Source: an uncultured Collinsella sp. | Lineage (GTDB): Bacteria; Actinomycetota; Coriobacteriia; Coriobacteriales; Coriobacteriaceae | Direction of reading: 5' to 3' | DNA length: 9,190 nt | Assembly: GCA_900556515.1 (NCBI GenBank) | Contig: USPH01000036.1 | Location: forward strand, 1-9,190 | Shown: one piece after another, positions 8,110 to 9,190 of the stretch | How positions within the stretch are numbered: position 1 is the first letter of the stretch | Layout: each line of letters opens with the position of its first letter | Program-made: the position numbers and the translations under genes | The notes under the pieces: model-generated | The model's database searches: none | What the model was told of the DNA's origin: nothing | What the model saw: only the letters and a program-made list of their open reading frames with translations

Positions 8110-9190
8110 CTAGGGGAGGAGTTTCATCGCGGCGTCGTGGGCGGCGTGCTCGTAGGTGTCGTCGAGGAGCTTGAGCGGCAGCAGAGCGGTGGCCCGTGCA
8201 TCGCCACGGCGCTCGAGAGCGTGGGCGATGAGCCAGTCGGCGAGCTCGGGGTTCTTGGGCAGTGCCGGTCCGTGTAGGTACGTGCCGATGACGCCCTTGT
8301 AGATGATGCCCTCAAAGCCATCGTCGCCGTTGTTACCGGTACCCGTGACGACGGACGTTCCGAGCGGCGTGGCCTCTGCATCGAGCAGGGTGCGGCCGCC
8401 GTGGTTCTCGAATCCCACAAAGGGCTCGGATGACAGGTCGGTCTTGACGGCGACGTTGCCGATCAGACGGTCGGAGCCGCGCACGGTTTCGGCGGCAATG
8501 ACGCCCAGGCCCTCGATGCGATTCTCGCCCATATAGTACGAACGGCCGAGCAGCTGATAGCTGCCACAGATGGCAAGCAGTGTGCCGCCGTCCTCAACAT
8601 AGGCCGCGACCTTGTCTTTTTGGGCGAGCAGCTCGTGTGCCACGGCTAGCTGGTCGCGGTCGGAGCCGCCACCCATCATGACGATATCGGCATCGGTGAG
8701 ATCGAGTGACTCGCCCATACGGACCTCGTCCACGCGCACGGGAATGCCACGCCAGGCGCAGCGGCGCTCGAGGGCGATGACGTTGCCGCCGTCGCCGTAG
8801 AGGTTAAGGGCATCGGGATACAGGTAGACGATGCGCAGCGGGCGCGAAAGCTCGACTGGCGCGATACCGACAGGAAGAGCGCTGCCGTCGGCACGGGCTA
8901 CGGCGCGCCCAGCAACAGCGTCGGCGGTGGCGCCTTTCAGCCCGTCGAGCTCCTTGACCAGCGGCGGGAAGGCCGTGTAGTTGGCGACGGCGTAGAAGGT
9001 GTCATCGGCGGCCTCGTCTGCCACGGCGCCAATTGCCTGCGCGACGTCCGAGATAATCGCGGCATCGATGCCGGCGTACTTGAGGCGCACCTGCATGTCG
9101 TGCGCGCGCGTGCCGCCGGCAAAGGCGACAAGACCCGGCGTGTCGGCGATGCGCTCAAAGTCGACGTCGTAGATCCACGATACATCGTGG
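8110..9190 (-). CDS. MurT-GatD fusion: lipid II isoglutaminyl synthase, 5' part outside window
   Basis: MurT (a Mur-ligase-like ATPase) and GatD (a glutaminase) together convert the D-glutamate of lipid II to D-isoglutamine, normally as two proteins. Here a single frame of 359 residues is open from the window edge. It starts with the MurT C-terminal region DVSWIYDVDFE..., continues through RAHDMQVRLKYAG and YAVANYTAF, crosses a linker of about 35 residues (nt about 8946-8842) and enters a whole GatD domain at RPLRIVYLYPDALNLYGDGGN. GatD residues seen are GGGSDRDQ, the nucleophile cysteine in AICGSYQLLG (codon 8566-8568), an arginine in SDRLIG (near the S. aureus R128 position), VGFENHGGRT and the catalytic histidine in GTYLHGPALPKN (codon 8272-8274). 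No stop or ribosome site separates the parts. The ATG at 9096 is an internal methionine. GC is high (about 67% in a sampled line), as in glnN. A hairpin terminator follows the TAG stop. Confidence 0.9.
   Translation of the reverse strand, partial: HDVSWIYDVDFERIADTPGLVAFAGGTRAHDMQVRLKYAGIDAAIISDVAQAIGAVADEAADDTFYAVANYTAFPPLVKELDGLKGATADAVAGRAVARADGSALPVGIAPVELSRPLRIVYLYPDALNLYGDGGNVIALERRCAWRGIPVRVDEVRMGESLDLTDADIVMMGGGSDRDQLAVAHELLAQKDKVAAYVEDGGTLLAICGSYQLLGRSYYMGENRIEGLGVIAAETVRGSDRLIGNVAVKTDLSSEPFVGFENHGGRTLLDAEATPLGTSVVTGTGNNGDDGFEGIIYKGVIGTYLHGPALPKNPELADWLIAHALERRGDARATALLPLKLLDDTYEHAAHDAAMKLLP

Noticed and set aside
8041..8277. Plus-strand 78-codon ORF overlapping the 3' end of murT-gatD
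   Set aside because: It crosses the terminator hairpin and lies antisense to conserved GatD coding sequence, with no supporting motif.

Overview
The window looks like chromosomal DNA of a high-GC gut actinobacterium of the Coriobacteriia, most likely Collinsella or a close relative. This rests on a type III glutamine synthetase, a MurT/GatD lipid II amidation gene, high GC in the housekeeping genes and the style of the intergenic repeats. Genus level is an inference from sequence impression, not a search result.

Layout. (1) 1-1998, +: type III glutamine synthetase (glnN), lacking its first residues because the window starts inside it, followed by a strong intrinsic terminator. (2) 2106-7488: a sugar-utilisation cluster. 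A GntR/UTRA repressor gene runs leftward. Divergent from it, a promoter flanked by two identical palindromic operators drives a GH4 6-phospho-alpha-glucosidase, a PTS EIIBC permease without an EIIA domain, and a cytoplasmic beta-lactamase-fold serine hydrolase whose first codons sit in a strong inverted repeat. (3) 7489-8109: non-coding DNA with a tRNA-Glu(UUC) gene on the minus strand (own promoter and terminator), a nested family of inverted repeats repeating at an exact 80-bp period, and a hairpin terminator. (4) 8110-9190, -: the 3' part of a gene in which the MurT C-terminal region runs without a stop into a complete GatD glutaminase domain, so it reads as a MurT-GatD fusion. It continues past the window edge.

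How it works together. The cluster reads as a self-contained alpha-glucoside module. The PTS imports and phosphorylates a disaccharide such as maltose or a sucrose isomer, the GH4 enzyme cleaves the 6-phospho-disaccharide, and the GntR protein probably senses a sugar phosphate and releases the two operators. The hydrolase's role is not known; removing an acyl or other ester group from the sugar is one guess. Hand counts of sample 60-base lines give about 67% GC in glnN and murT-gatD, but 47-48% in gntR and the hydrolase and 52-53% in the GH4 and PTS genes. The module may therefore have been acquired between housekeeping genes and next to a tRNA gene.
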